Source: Rubellimicrobium roseum
GTDB lineage: Bacteria > Pseudomonadota > Alphaproteobacteria > Rhodobacterales > Rhodobacteraceae
Reading direction: 5' to 3'
Assembly (NCBI RefSeq): GCF_006152145.1
Contig: NZ_VDFV01000022.1
Span: forward strand, 1 to 51,686
DNA length: 51,686 bases
Shown here piece by piece: positions 37,949 to 46,767 of the stretch; the stretch's first letter is position 1; every line of letters starts with the position of its first letter. The position numbers and the translations under genes are program-made. The notes under the pieces are model-generated. The model saw only the letters and a list, made by a program, of their open reading frames with translations. It did not search any database and was not told where the DNA came from.

Positions 37949-38035
37949 CGGGCGTCCGGCCAGGGCTGCGTATTTGGGGCCAAGTTGACAGGACGATGCT
38001 CATCAACTTGGCCTCAAATACGCCTGCGACGCCCG
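37949..38035. terminator. Long nested inverted repeat after the PanB-like gene
   Basis: An inner stem of 21 bp (37968-37988 with 38003-38023, one G-T pair, 14-base loop) is enclosed by an 8-bp outer stem CGGGCGTC (37949-37956) with GACGCCCG (38028-38035). The inner arm GCGTATTTGGGGCCAAGTTG is much more A/T-rich than its surroundings. It lies between two plus-strand genes. It could be a terminator for the cassette, a REP-like element, or a small mobile remnant. Confidence 0.6.
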
Positions 38036-38118
38036 AACCTGTCGATCCCACCCTACGGGATGCCCTCCGCTCGTCCGGCGATGTATGAAAGTCCCGACGG
38101 ACGACGGGAGGGGAATCC

Positions 38119-39471
38119 ATGGCGGTGATCTGGGCCGAGCGGGCGCTTTTGCCCGAGGGCTGGGCCAGCGGCGTGCGGATCGAGGTCGAGGACGGGCGCA
38201 TCGGGGGGGTGACGCCCGGCGCTGCGCCCGAGGGCGAGCGGCGGGCGATCCTTCTGCCCGCGCCGGTGAACCTCCATTCCCACGCCTTCCAGCGCGCGAT
38301 GGCGGGCCTGACCGAGCGGCGCGGGACCGAGCCCGACAGCTTCTGGACCTGGCGGCGGCTGATGTTCCGCTTCCTCGATCGGCTCGACCCCGATCAGGTC
38401 GAGGCCATCGCCGCCTTCGTGCAGATGGAGATGCTTGAGGCGGGCTATGCCGGGGTCTGCGAGTTCCACTATCTCCACCACCAGCCGGACGGGCGCCCCT
38501 ATGCGCGGCTGGCCGAGATGGCCGAACGGATCGCGGCGGCGGCGGCCAACTCGGGGATCGGCCTCACGCTGCTGCCGGTGCACTACCAGTATGGCGGGCT
38601 CGACCGGCGGCCGCTGTCGCCCGGGCAGGTGCGCTTCGGGACGGACCCGGCGCAGTTCCTGCGGCTGATCGCCGACAGCGCGGCCGCGCTGCGGGAACTG
38701 CCCGACTCCGATCTGGGGGCTGCGCCGCATTCGCTGCGGGCGGTCTCGCTGGACGGCCTCAGGGAGGTGCTGGCCGAGGGGGTCGGGCCGATTCACATGC
38801 ACCTGGCCGAGACGGTGGAGGAGGTCGCGGAGGTGCGTGCCGCGACCGGAGCGCGGCCGGTCGAATGGCTTCTGGGCAACGCGGGCGTGGACGCCGGCTG
38901 GTGCCTGATCCACTGCACGCAGATGGAACCGCGCGAGACGCTGGCGCTGGCCGTGACCGGGGCCGTGGCCGGGGTCTGCCCGCTGACCGAGGCGAACTTG
39001 GGCGACGGCATTTTCGACGGGGTGCGATGGCTGGGCGCGGGCGGGCGGATCGGGGTCGGCTCCGACAGCAACATCCGCATCGCGCTGGCCGAGGAGTTGC
39101 GGCAACTCGAGACGACGCAGCGGCTGCGCGACCATGGGCGGGCCATGCTGGCGACGACCGAGCTGTCCACGGGACGGCGGGTCTACGAGGCGGCCTGCCG
39201 GGGCGGCGCGCAGGCGGGCGGGCGGGCCTCGGGCGCGATCGCGCCGGGGCTCTGGGCGGACCTGCTGGCGCTGGACTCGGGCCATGTCGACCTGGAGGGA
39301 CTGGCGGGCGACGCGGTGCTGGACGCCTGGATCATGGCCGGGGACGACCGGCTGGTGACGGATGTCTGGTCCGCCGGCCGGCACCGGGTCCAGGACGGCC
39401 GCCACGTCGCGCGCGAGCGGATCGAGGCGGCCTATCGGCGGGCGGTGCGAGGGCTCCGGGGAGCGCTCTAG
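38119..39471 (+). CDS. hutF: Formimidoylglutamate deiminase
   Basis: A 450-residue amidohydrolase-superfamily enzyme converting N-formimidoyl-glutamate to N-formyl-glutamate in histidine breakdown. The metal-binding opening PVNLHSHAFQRAMAGLTER is diagnostic of HutF. EFHYLHHQPDGRPY, MHLAETVEEVAE (His), LIHCTQMEP (His) and the final metal Asp in GVGSDSNIRIALAEEL follow in order. An AGGGGAATCC site precedes the ATG at 38119. No other hut gene is in the window. The stop overlaps the stop of the convergent esterase gene. Confidence 0.93.
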   Translation: MAVIWAERALLPEGWASGVRIEVEDGRIGGVTPGAAPEGERRAILLPAPVNLHSHAFQRAMAGLTERRGTEPDSFWTWRRLMFRFLDRLDPDQVEAIAAFVQMEMLEAGYAGVCEFHYLHHQPDGRPYARLAEMAERIAAAAANSGIGLTLLPVHYQYGGLDRRPLSPGQVRFGTDPAQFLRLIADSAAALRELPDSDLGAAPHSLRAVSLDGLREVLAEGVGPIHMHLAETVEEVAEVRAATGARPVEWLLGNAGVDAGWCLIHCTQMEPRETLALAVTGAVAGVCPLTEANLGDGIFDGVRWLGAGGRIGVGSDSNIRIALAEELRQLETTQRLRDHGRAMLATTELSTGRRVYEAACRGGAQAGGRASGAIAPGLWADLLALDSGHVDLEGLAGDAVLDAWIMAGDDRLVTDVWSAGRHRVQDGRHVARERIEAAYRRAVRGLRGAL

Positions 39472-40442
39472 GCCACGCGGCGGCGGCCCAGGGCCAGGAG
39501 CGCCAGGAGCGCCGTGCCGGTCATGGCCAGCGCGGGCGGCAGGGGCACGGGCGCGATCTCCTCGCGCGCGAGGTCGGCCACGGCGGCATGGACCTTGGCG
39601 GTCGGATGGACGGTGTCGATGAAGGCCTTGCCGGCGAGCTGCTCCGGCGTGCAGATCGGCTCCATCGGCTGGCCGGGGCTGACCGTTGCGAAGCAGGGCA
39701 GGACCGGATCGGTGAGGCCGTAGGCGGCGGGGTTGGCGATCAGGTCGCGCAGGGCGGCGTCGATGTCGACGATGGCCACGTCGGACTCGGCTCCAGCGGC
39801 GAGCACGGCGTTGAAGGTCTGGGCCCCGAGCTGGGCCAGGGGCGCGGCCGCCGTCTGGAACACGTTGAACGCGGGGGTCAGCTCCAGGGGCGCCATGTTG
39901 AGGAGCACCACGTCGTCCACGCCTCGCGCGGCGAGCTGGGCCACGCCGCCCAGCACGGCCTGGGCCGCCTGAGTGGCGGTGGCGATCACCGCTTGGGCGC
40001 TGCCGGTGCCGATGGCGGCGAAGAGGTCGTTGGCGCCGATCCAGATGGCCGCCACCGGACGGTCGCCCAGCCGCCCGGCCGAGGCCGCGTCGAAGAGCGC
40101 GATCTGCTGGTCGAGGTCGGGGATCTGGAACGGCAACCCCTCGGCCCCGTCATCGTTCGTGACGGCGCGGGCGAGGCCATAGGCGAAGTTGCCGGTGGCG
40201 AGGCCCTTCGCCGCGAAGTCCTGCGCGATGTATTCGGCCCAGACGGGGCCGTCGGAGAAGCGGCCGGCATAGGGCGGCGAGACGGGCACCTGCCCGCCCG
40301 TCGCGGCGAAGATGTTGCCGGGGTCCGACAGGCTGTCGCCGAAGGTCCAGAAGCTGGTGAAGGTGCCCGCGTCGGCCCCGAGGGGAACGCCGGTCACGAG
40401 GGCGAACGACAGGAGAGCGGCCTTGAGACGGGTCGGCTTCAT
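39468..40442 (-). CDS. Secreted SGNH/GDSL esterase with VPLP-type sorting tail
   Basis: A 324-residue secreted hydrolase. The signal peptide is MKPTRLKAALLSFALVTGV with cleavage near GADAG. The GDSL block is FGDSLSDPGNIF (nucleophile Ser), the GxND block is IGANDLF, and the C-terminal block is FIDTVHPTAKVHAA (Asp and His). The tail APVPLPPALAMTGTALLALL, then ALGRRRVA, has the proline motif, single helix and Arg cluster of VPLPA/PEP-CTERM proteins, which are handled by an exosortase. That implies surface anchoring or processing. The gene is monocistronic and convergent with hutF (3-base stop overlap). Confidence 0.88.
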   Translation of the reverse strand: MKPTRLKAALLSFALVTGVPLGADAGTFTSFWTFGDSLSDPGNIFAATGGQVPVSPPYAGRFSDGPVWAEYIAQDFAAKGLATGNFAYGLARAVTNDDGAEGLPFQIPDLDQQIALFDAASAGRLGDRPVAAIWIGANDLFAAIGTGSAQAVIATATQAAQAVLGGVAQLAARGVDDVVLLNMAPLELTPAFNVFQTAAAPLAQLGAQTFNAVLAAGAESDVAIVDIDAALRDLIANPAAYGLTDPVLPCFATVSPGQPMEPICTPEQLAGKAFIDTVHPTAKVHAAVADLAREEIAPVPLPPALAMTGTALLALLALGRRRVA

Positions 40443-40517
40443 GGACGATACCTCGGGACTGGGGGCTCTGACCCCGAGGCTAGCAACAATCCCTTGAAGC
40501 GAGCAAGCGCGCTCGGA

Positions 40518-41087
40518 TCAGCGCAGCCCCTCGGCCGCGATCTGCCGGGCGAGCGTCAGGGTGGCTTGCGCGCGGGCGGCCGCGATGGCGGCGGGGCCGG
40601 GCTCGGGCGGGAGTGGCGCGGTCACGAGGAACTCGGCCGCGCGGTCGCGGCCCGAGCCGTCCTGGGACGCCACGAAGTACTGGCCGCGCAAGACGAAGGC
40701 GCCCCGCGTCAGGTCCGGCGCGAACTCGGCCAGGCGGACGTCGACCTGCGCCTCGGGACCGTCGTCGAAGGGCCAGGGGTCGGGCGCGGTTTGGGCCCCG
40801 GTCAGCTCGCCCAAGGCGCGCGACAGGTCGAGCGTCAGGGCGCGGGAGGGATCGTCGGCCCAGACGGCGCCGCCGGCTTCGGTCAGCGCGCCGCCCTGCC
40901 CCTGAAGGAAGATCTCCTCCCCGTCCGCATAGGCCGGAAGCGAGACCTCCAGAACCTCCACCGAAGCGAAGCCGATTCCGACGCGCCCCTCGGCCGGTGC
41001 GGGAGGGACGGCGATCAGGAGCGGCCCCGGCCCGCCGCAGGCGGCGAGGAGCGCGAGGGCTGAAAGCGCCAAGGGGCGGAGCGTCAT
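40518..41087 (-). CDS. pqiC: PqiC-like outer-membrane lipoprotein
   Basis: A 189-residue lipoprotein precursor. LALSALALLAACGG is a clear lipobox signal with Cys17 as the lipid-modified residue. The rest fits the ABC-type transport auxiliary lipoprotein (PqiC/DUF330) family: a conserved IGFASVEVLEVSLPAYADG strand, the WADDPSRALTLDLSRALGEL segment and the VDVRLAEFAPD strand. It would sit on the inner face of the outer membrane and receive the PqiB tube. The ATG at 41087 is 1 base after the pqiB stop, so they are co-expressed. Confidence 0.85.
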   Translation of the reverse strand: MTLRPLALSALALLAACGGPGPLLIAVPPAPAEGRVGIGFASVEVLEVSLPAYADGEEIFLQGQGGALTEAGGAVWADDPSRALTLDLSRALGELTGAQTAPDPWPFDDGPEAQVDVRLAEFAPDLTRGAFVLRGQYFVASQDGSGRDRAAEFLVTAPLPPEPGPAAIAAARAQATLTLARQIAAEGLR

Positions 41088-41088
41088 G

Positions 41089-43467
41089 TCAGTCTCCGAA
41101 GATGAGCGAGTTGGGGTCGCGCTCGATGGCGCGGGCGAGGTCGGCCACGGCGTTGGCGGCGTCCGACACCTCGCGGATGGCGGCCTGCGCCTCGCGCACG
41201 ACGCCGGAGGTGTCGAGGCCACCGATGGCCGTCCCCGCCTGGTCGAGAAGCGCCCCGGCGCGCTCCACCAGCGCGGGGAGAGACTCGGCGGCGGCGGCGG
41301 CCGAGGCCAGCGCGGCGTTGGCGTTGGCGACCACCCCGCCCTCGCGTGCCTCGCGCAGAAGGGCCTCGACCTCGGTGAGCGCGGCCGACAGATCGGCGGG
41401 CAGAGCCTGGGTGCTTTCGGCCGAGACGAGCGCGTTGGCGCTGGCGGACAGCGTGGTCAGCTCGACCACCAGTTGCTCGACGGGGAGACCGTTGGCCTTG
41501 GCCACGAGGGCGTTGATCCGCTCCACGATCTGCGGGAGCCGGTCGGCGCCGGCCTGGATGGAACGGGCCGCGTCCTCGCCCGCCGCGATGGCGGAGGACA
41601 GGCGGGTGGCGAGCTGGCCGTCGTCCAGGTCGGTCAGGATGGCCCGCGCCTCGGCCAGCGTGGCGGACGCCTCCTGCGAGAGGGTGCCGATCTGGGCGGG
41701 AAGCCCTTGCAGGCCGGGCTGGGCGAGGAGCGTGCGGGCCTCGGTCGAGAGGCCCGTGACCTCGGCCAGGAGGGCCTCGACGGGAAGCCCCTCCGCCTTG
41801 GCGGCCACCGCGTCGAGGCGGGCGATGAGCTGGGGCACGCCTTCGGTCGCTTCGCCGAAGCGCTGGATCGTCGTGTTGGCCGAGTCGACGGCGGCGAGGA
41901 TGCGGCCGGCGGCGTTCTGCTCGCGCAGGTCGGCGAGGGAGCCGCGGATCTCGGCCACGGCAGCGTCGATTTCGGCGATGGTGGCGGAGATCTGCTCGGG
42001 CAGCGCCTGCACTTCGGGCGAGGCGGTGACGCCGCGGATGTCGCCCAGGAGCGCGCTGACCTCGGCCGGGATGGCCCGCGTCGCCTCGCTGCCCACGAGA
42101 ACGGACGCGTTGTCGAGGAAGGAGATGGCCGAATCGAGAAGCTGCTCGACGGGAAGGTTGTCCACCCGCTCCAGCAGGCCCTCGGCGGTGCCGGCGATGT
42201 CGGTGATCTCGCTCGTGGCGACGGGCAGCGCCGGGAAGGGCAGCGCGGCGAGGTCGATGGCGGCGGGACCGGTCTCGGGGACCTCCACCAGCTCGACCTT
42301 GAGCCCGCCCAGAAGGCTGCCGGTGGCGAGCCGGGCGCGGAGCCCCTCCTCGGCCACGCGCTCCTGGAGGATGGCGAAGATCTCGTCCCGGCCCTCCTCG
42401 CCCTCAAGGCCCAGGCGAGCGGGCTGGAGGGCGAGGACCGCCTGGAGATGCACCTCGTTGTCGCCGAAGCGGGCGGGGTCCAGCAGGCCGTCCACGTCCG
42501 TCACCTCGCCCACGCGCAGGCCGTTCAGCTCCACCGGCGCGCCGACCGCGAGCCCCGCGATGTTGCCGGAAAAGACGGCGGACAGGTTCAGGATGGGCGA
42601 GTTGGGGTCGGTGAAGATCGAGTCGCGGGCGTCGGCTTCGTAGAGGAAGGCCTGGAACACGTCCCCGTCCTCGGCGGGCTGCGCGCCCGAGACGAAGGTG
42701 TCGAAGGCGAGGCCGCCGACGATCAGCGAGGACAGCGAGTCGAAGCTGACCTCGGCCCCGGCGGCGCCCACCGAGAGCGCGAAGCCCGAGGCGTCCCAGA
42801 ACACCGTGGCTTCGGTCACGAGGCGGTCGTAGGGCGCGAAGACCACGGCCGGGGCGATGATGGAAACGCCGTCCTCGCCCACGCGCGGCTCGCCCACCTG
42901 GCCCACGGTCACGCCCTGGTAGAGGATGGGGACCTCGGAGGTCAGGGTTCCGTCGACGGAGCGCAGCGTGAACTCCAGCCCCTCCTGCCCCGCGCGCAGG
43001 AGCGGCGTCGTTGCACGGCCGACGTATTCGTCCTGGATCTCGCCGGGGGTGGTGTCCCAGCTTCCCTCGATGAAGACGCCCGAGAGCACGGTTTCGAGGC
43101 CGGTGATGCGCTGGGTGGTGATCTCGGGGCGGACGACCCAGAACTGGGCGTCCTCGTCCACGTAGGGCGCCACGTCCGGGTCGACGCGGACCGAGACCAC
43201 GACATGGTCCAGCCCCTCGGTGAAGCGGACGCGCTCCACGAGGCCCACGGTCACGTTGCGGAAGCGCAGCTCGGTCTCTCGGGCCACGACGCCGGCCGCG
43301 TCCTCGAAGACGATGTCGATGAGAGGGCCCTGGTCGCGGAGCTGCTGCCAGGCCACCCCCACGGCGATGACCGTGGCGGCAAGCGGGATCAGCCAGACGA
43401 TCGAGGCGCGCTCCCACAGGCTCCGGCGGGTGGAGGTCACGGGGATCTGGGGAACGGGATCGGTCAT
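41089..43467 (-). CDS. pqiB: PqiB/MlaD-type MCE protein with long helical repeat extension
   Basis: A 792-residue periplasm-spanning MCE protein, anchored by one N-terminal helix (ASIVWLIPLAATVIAVGVAW). Three MCE-type domains are visible (about 45-140, 160-265 and 285-390), with recurring patterns such as FRNVTVGLVERV, YQGVTVGQVGEP and LNGLRVGEVTDV. Beyond 430 it carries a long Ala/Leu/Glu-rich helical part with repeats marked by LPVE at about residues 438, 561 and 661. Escherichia coli PqiB is about 546 residues, so this one is considerably longer. It should form a lipid-conducting tube between membranes. It overlaps pqiA2 by 4 bases. Confidence 0.9.
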   Translation of the reverse strand: MTDPVPQIPVTSTRRSLWERASIVWLIPLAATVIAVGVAWQQLRDQGPLIDIVFEDAAGVVARETELRFRNVTVGLVERVRFTEGLDHVVVSVRVDPDVAPYVDEDAQFWVVRPEITTQRITGLETVLSGVFIEGSWDTTPGEIQDEYVGRATTPLLRAGQEGLEFTLRSVDGTLTSEVPILYQGVTVGQVGEPRVGEDGVSIIAPAVVFAPYDRLVTEATVFWDASGFALSVGAAGAEVSFDSLSSLIVGGLAFDTFVSGAQPAEDGDVFQAFLYEADARDSIFTDPNSPILNLSAVFSGNIAGLAVGAPVELNGLRVGEVTDVDGLLDPARFGDNEVHLQAVLALQPARLGLEGEEGRDEIFAILQERVAEEGLRARLATGSLLGGLKVELVEVPETGPAAIDLAALPFPALPVATSEITDIAGTAEGLLERVDNLPVEQLLDSAISFLDNASVLVGSEATRAIPAEVSALLGDIRGVTASPEVQALPEQISATIAEIDAAVAEIRGSLADLREQNAAGRILAAVDSANTTIQRFGEATEGVPQLIARLDAVAAKAEGLPVEALLAEVTGLSTEARTLLAQPGLQGLPAQIGTLSQEASATLAEARAILTDLDDGQLATRLSSAIAAGEDAARSIQAGADRLPQIVERINALVAKANGLPVEQLVVELTTLSASANALVSAESTQALPADLSAALTEVEALLREAREGGVVANANAALASAAAAAESLPALVERAGALLDQAGTAIGGLDTSGVVREAQAAIREVSDAANAVADLARAIERDPNSLIFGD

Positions 43468-44108
43468 GCGGGATCGCGGGCCCGGTCCTCGATGCCGTCC
43501 CAGATCGTGCGGGGGTCGAAGGCCTGGGCCGAGAGCATCGTGAAGATCACCGAAAGCGCGAAGGCGAGCGAGGCGGGGCCGGGGTCGATCCGGGCGACCA
43601 CGTTGAGTTGCACCAGCGAAGCGAGGATCGCAACCACGAACACGTCGATCATCGACCAGCGGCCGATGTATTCGACGATCTCGTAGAGTTGCATCCGCCG
43701 CGCGGGCGAGGTGCGCGAGCCGCGCCGGGACGAGAGCGCGAGGAAGGCGATGGCCAGGAACTTGGCGATCGGGATGCCCACGGAGGCCACGAGGATGATG
43801 AGCGCGATGCCGGGATTTCCGTACTGCCACAGCTCGACCGCGCCGCCGATGATCGTGGCCTCCTCGGTCGAGAAGAGCGTGCGGGTGGAGAGCATGGGCC
43901 AGAGGTTGGCGGGGATGTAGGCCAGCACCCCGGCCGCCCACCAGGCCCAGACGCGCGACAGCGCGCGCGGGTCGCGCGACACGAGCTGGCCGCCGCAGCG
44001 GGCGCAGCGGGCGGTGCCCAGCGGCCAGACGCGCGTGCAGCGGCGGCAGGCCACCAGCCCCGCCTCGCGCGCGGTGAGGTGGATCAGCTCGGGTCGATCG
44101 AGCGCCAC
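43464..44108 (-). CDS. pqiA: PqiA-like inner-membrane protein (second half)
   Basis: A 214-residue membrane protein. A zinc-ribbon-like start (CRRCTRVWPLGTARCARCGG) is followed by four hydrophobic segments, with the PqiA-type loop ANLWPMLSTRTLFSTEEATI and a late YIGRWSMIDVFVVAILASLV signature. Escherichia coli PqiA is one chain with two such units; here they are separate, overlapping genes. The start is uncertain: a GTG at 44108 overlaps the first-half gene by 25 bases, and another GTG lies three codons upstream. It ends 4 bases inside pqiB. Confidence 0.85.
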   Translation of the reverse strand: MALDRPELIHLTAREAGLVACRRCTRVWPLGTARCARCGGQLVSRDPRALSRVWAWWAAGVLAYIPANLWPMLSTRTLFSTEEATIIGGAVELWQYGNPGIALIILVASVGIPIAKFLAIAFLALSSRRGSRTSPARRMQLYEIVEYIGRWSMIDVFVVAILASLVQLNVVARIDPGPASLAFALSVIFTMLSAQAFDPRTIWDGIEDRARDPA

Positions 44109-44722
44109 ACCGACCACCGGTCGACGAGCCGGTCCTGCGCGATGGTCACCACCACGAGCCCCGCGAACATCCAGAAGGCGGGGCCGAGCGAGACCTGCGC
44201 GAGGTCGGCGATCTTCACGAGACTGACCGCGCAGCCGATGGCGAAGATCTCGGCCATGGACCAGGGGCGCAGCGACTCCGACAGGCGGAAGGCGCGCGCC
44301 GCCTGCCGCGCGGGGGGGCGGTCGAAGACGATCGGCCCCAGCGTATAGAGGAGCAGCATGGCCCGCACGAGCGGCAGGACTAGGATCGCCGCCGTGACCG
44401 CCACCGACACCGCGAGGAGCGGGCCTCCCACGAAGCTGGTGGCGACCTGCCAGAGCGACGCCTCCTGCGAGAAGCCCAGCCGGTCGATGCGCAGGAAGGG
44501 AAACCAGAGCGCCCCCAGGACGAGCACCACCGCCGCGAGCGCGAGCGAGATGATCGCCATCCCGGCGTGGCGGCGGGGCGAGATCAGGACGGTGTGGCAG
44601 CGCGCGCAGATGGCGCGCTGGCCGTGCGCGACCTCGGCGGCGCGGTAGAGCGCGTCGCATTCCGGGCAGGCGATGAGCCCGTCCAGCGCCGTGTCCGCGA
44701 AGTTGCCCGTCCCGTCCGCCAC
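44084..44722 (-). CDS. pqiA: PqiA-like inner-membrane protein (first half)
   Basis: A 212-residue membrane protein with the N-terminal metal-ribbon pattern ACPECDALYRAAEVAHGQ and CARCHTVLI, then four hydrophobic segments beginning GMAIISLALAAVVLVLGALW. FLRIDRLGFSQEASLW and LRPWSMAEIFAIGCAVSLVK are PqiA-type loops. I choose GTG at 44722, with a purine-rich site upstream; a TTG at 44776 is in frame but lacks one. It is the first gene of pqiA1-pqiA2-pqiB-pqiC. The complex moves lipids between membranes (family knowledge). Confidence 0.85.
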   Translation of the reverse strand: MADGTGNFADTALDGLIACPECDALYRAAEVAHGQRAICARCHTVLISPRRHAGMAIISLALAAVVLVLGALWFPFLRIDRLGFSQEASLWQVATSFVGGPLLAVSVAVTAAILVLPLVRAMLLLYTLGPIVFDRPPARQAARAFRLSESLRPWSMAEIFAIGCAVSLVKIADLAQVSLGPAFWMFAGLVVVTIAQDRLVDRWSVWRSIDPS

Positions 44723-44788
44723 GGCCCCTGCCCCTCTGTCCCCCCGTGACTTAGGCCCGCGACTGCCGAAGGCCAAGGCGGGCCCGCG

Positions 44789-45715
44789 TCACGGCAGGGG
44801 GAGCGCCTCGCGCCGGTGGCGGCGGGGGCCGAGCCGGGCGGCGAGCGCGAGGCCCAGGCCCGAGACGACGGCGATCATGCCCGCCGCGCTGACGGAATGC
44901 TCTCCGCCCAGCCAGAGCGGCCCGTAGCCCGCGAGAATGTAGCCCAGCGCGGCCGAAAGGGCGGCCAGGCCCGCGCTGAGCCAGACCTGCGTCCAGAGCC
45001 GGTCGGTCAGCAGCCGCGCGGTGGCGGGCGGGACGACGAACATGGCGATGACGATGATGGCGCCCACGGCCTCGAAGGCCGTGACGGCGGCGGCGGCGGC
45101 CAGCGCGACGAGCCCCAGCCCCACCGCCGCCGGGCGCTGGCCGGTCGCGCGGGCGAAGCCCTCGTCGAAGGTGGCGGCGACCAGCGGGCGGCGCAGGACC
45201 GCGATGTAGAGGACGGCCGCCACCAGCACGAGCGCGAGGCGTCCAAGCTCGGGCGGCAGGCCCGCGAGCGCGGCGGGATCGAGGAGCGAGCCCCAGTCGC
45301 TGGCCGCGAACCAGATGAGCGATTCGAGGTTGCCCATCAGCGCGTGCTCCACGTCGAGGTGGACGCCCGAGGCGCCCGTCGTTTCCAAGAGCAGAACCCC
45401 AACCGCGAAGAGTGTTGTGAAGACGGTGCCCATGGCGGCGCCGGGCTCGACGTTGCCCCAGCGGCGCACCGCCTCGATCAGCACGACCGCGAGGAGCGCG
45501 GCGACCAGAGCCCCCAGCATCATCGCAATGGGCGCGAGCGCGCCGGTCAGCAGGAAGGCCACGACCATGCCGGGCAGCACCACGTGGGACACCGCGTCCC
45601 CCAGGAGAGCCTGGCGGCGCAGGAGCAGGAAGTTTCCCGGCAGCGCGCAGGCCACGGCTGCGCATATGCCGATCATGATGGGCGGCAGCGAGAGCTGGAC
45701 GAACTCGGCCCCCAT
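44789..45715 (-). CDS. sitD: Mn/Zn-type ABC transporter, second permease
   Basis: A 308-residue ABC-3 family permease with about eight hydrophobic segments. Family marks are LLRRQALLGDAVSHVVLPGMVVAFL, FTTLFAVGVLLLE, ATFDEGFARATGQRP and AVGAIIVIAMFVVPPATARLL. It begins with ATG at 45715, which overlaps the stop of the first permease by one base. Two unequal permeases plus one ATPase is the SitABCD arrangement. The C-terminus is basic (RLGPRRHRREALP). Confidence 0.9.
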   Translation of the reverse strand: MGAEFVQLSLPPIMIGICAAVACALPGNFLLLRRQALLGDAVSHVVLPGMVVAFLLTGALAPIAMMLGALVAALLAVVLIEAVRRWGNVEPGAAMGTVFTTLFAVGVLLLETTGASGVHLDVEHALMGNLESLIWFAASDWGSLLDPAALAGLPPELGRLALVLVAAVLYIAVLRRPLVAATFDEGFARATGQRPAAVGLGLVALAAAAAVTAFEAVGAIIVIAMFVVPPATARLLTDRLWTQVWLSAGLAALSAALGYILAGYGPLWLGGEHSVSAAGMIAVVSGLGLALAARLGPRRHRREALPLP

Positions 45716-46767
45716 CAGCCGATCCTCCGGTCGAGACCCGCGATCTGCTCGACGGGCAACAGGGCCGAGAGCGGCGTGCGGCCGTCGTCCTGCGCGATGA
45801 GCGGCGAGGACGGGTCGGCATGGCGCAGCGCGATCCAGCGGAGCGACTCCTCGCGGCTCAGGATCGGCGCGGCCCGGCGGGCGGCGCGGGCGCGGGCGAC
45901 GGCCCCCCGGCCAGGGGCGAAGAGGAGCGAGGCCGCGAAGATCCCGGCGGCCACCAGCACCACGAGCGGCCCCGCGGGGAGGGACGGCGCCGTGGCCGAA
46001 AGCGCGGTGCCCACCCAACCCGAGACGCCGCCGATACCGGCCGCAACCGCGAGCAGCACCCCGGCCCGGTCGGTCCAGAAGCGCGCGGCGACGGCCGGGA
46101 TGATGAGGAGCGCCACGATGAGCACGAGGCCCACGATCCGCAGCCCCGCCACCGTCACGAAGAGCACGAGGAGCATTCCGGCGAGGTCGGTGCGGCGCAC
46201 GTCGATCCCGGCAGTGGCGGCGTAGCCTTCGTCGAAGGCCACGATGGCCATGGGCCGGCGCAGCGCCCAGATGACAAGACCCGCGATCGCGCCCCCGGCC
46301 GCCACCGTGAGCGCATCGGCCTGGAGCATCCCGGCCGTCGAGCCCAGAAGGAAGCCTTCGAGCCCGGCCTGCTGCCCTGCCGACATGGCCTGGATCACCG
46401 TGAGGAGCACGAGCCCGGCCCCGAAGGTCACGGACAGGACCGCTCCGATGGATGCGTCCTCGGGCAGTCGGGTGCGGGAGGTGAGGCATTCGACCGCCCA
46501 GAGCCCGAGCGCGGCCGTGGCCGCCGCCCCGAGGAGGAGCCCTAGAAGCGAGCGCCCCTCGCCGCCGAAGGCCACCATGACCAGGAAGGCCAGCGCCACG
46601 CCGGGCAGCGTCGCATGCGCCATGGCGTCGGCCACGAGCGCGCGCTTCCTGAGCACCATGAAGGTCCCGGCCGCTCCGGCCGAGAGGCCGAGGAGCGCCG
46701 CGCCCACGGACACGAGCGCAGCGTTGCGGCCCGCCTGGAGCAGCAGCGCTTCGAGGAAGAGCATCAT
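45715..46767 (-). CDS. sitC: Mn/Zn-type ABC transporter, first permease
   Basis: A 350-residue ABC-3 family permease, about 60 residues longer than usual because of a charged cytoplasmic tail (ILSREESLRWIALRHADPSS to the end). Core marks are FMVLRKRALVADAMAHATLPGVALAFL, VTFGAGLVLLTVIQAMSAGQ, AFDEGYAATAGID and GLVLIVALLIIPAVAARF. It overlaps the ATPase gene by one base and the second permease by three. The tail resembles the DNA-binding-like end seen in some SitC/MntC proteins, but its role is unknown. Confidence 0.9.
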   Translation of the reverse strand: MMLFLEALLLQAGRNAALVSVGAALLGLSAGAAGTFMVLRKRALVADAMAHATLPGVALAFLVMVAFGGEGRSLLGLLLGAAATAALGLWAVECLTSRTRLPEDASIGAVLSVTFGAGLVLLTVIQAMSAGQQAGLEGFLLGSTAGMLQADALTVAAGGAIAGLVIWALRRPMAIVAFDEGYAATAGIDVRRTDLAGMLLVLFVTVAGLRIVGLVLIVALLIIPAVAARFWTDRAGVLLAVAAGIGGVSGWVGTALSATAPSLPAGPLVVLVAAGIFAASLLFAPGRGAVARARAARRAAPILSREESLRWIALRHADPSSPLIAQDDGRTPLSALLPVEQIAGLDRRIG

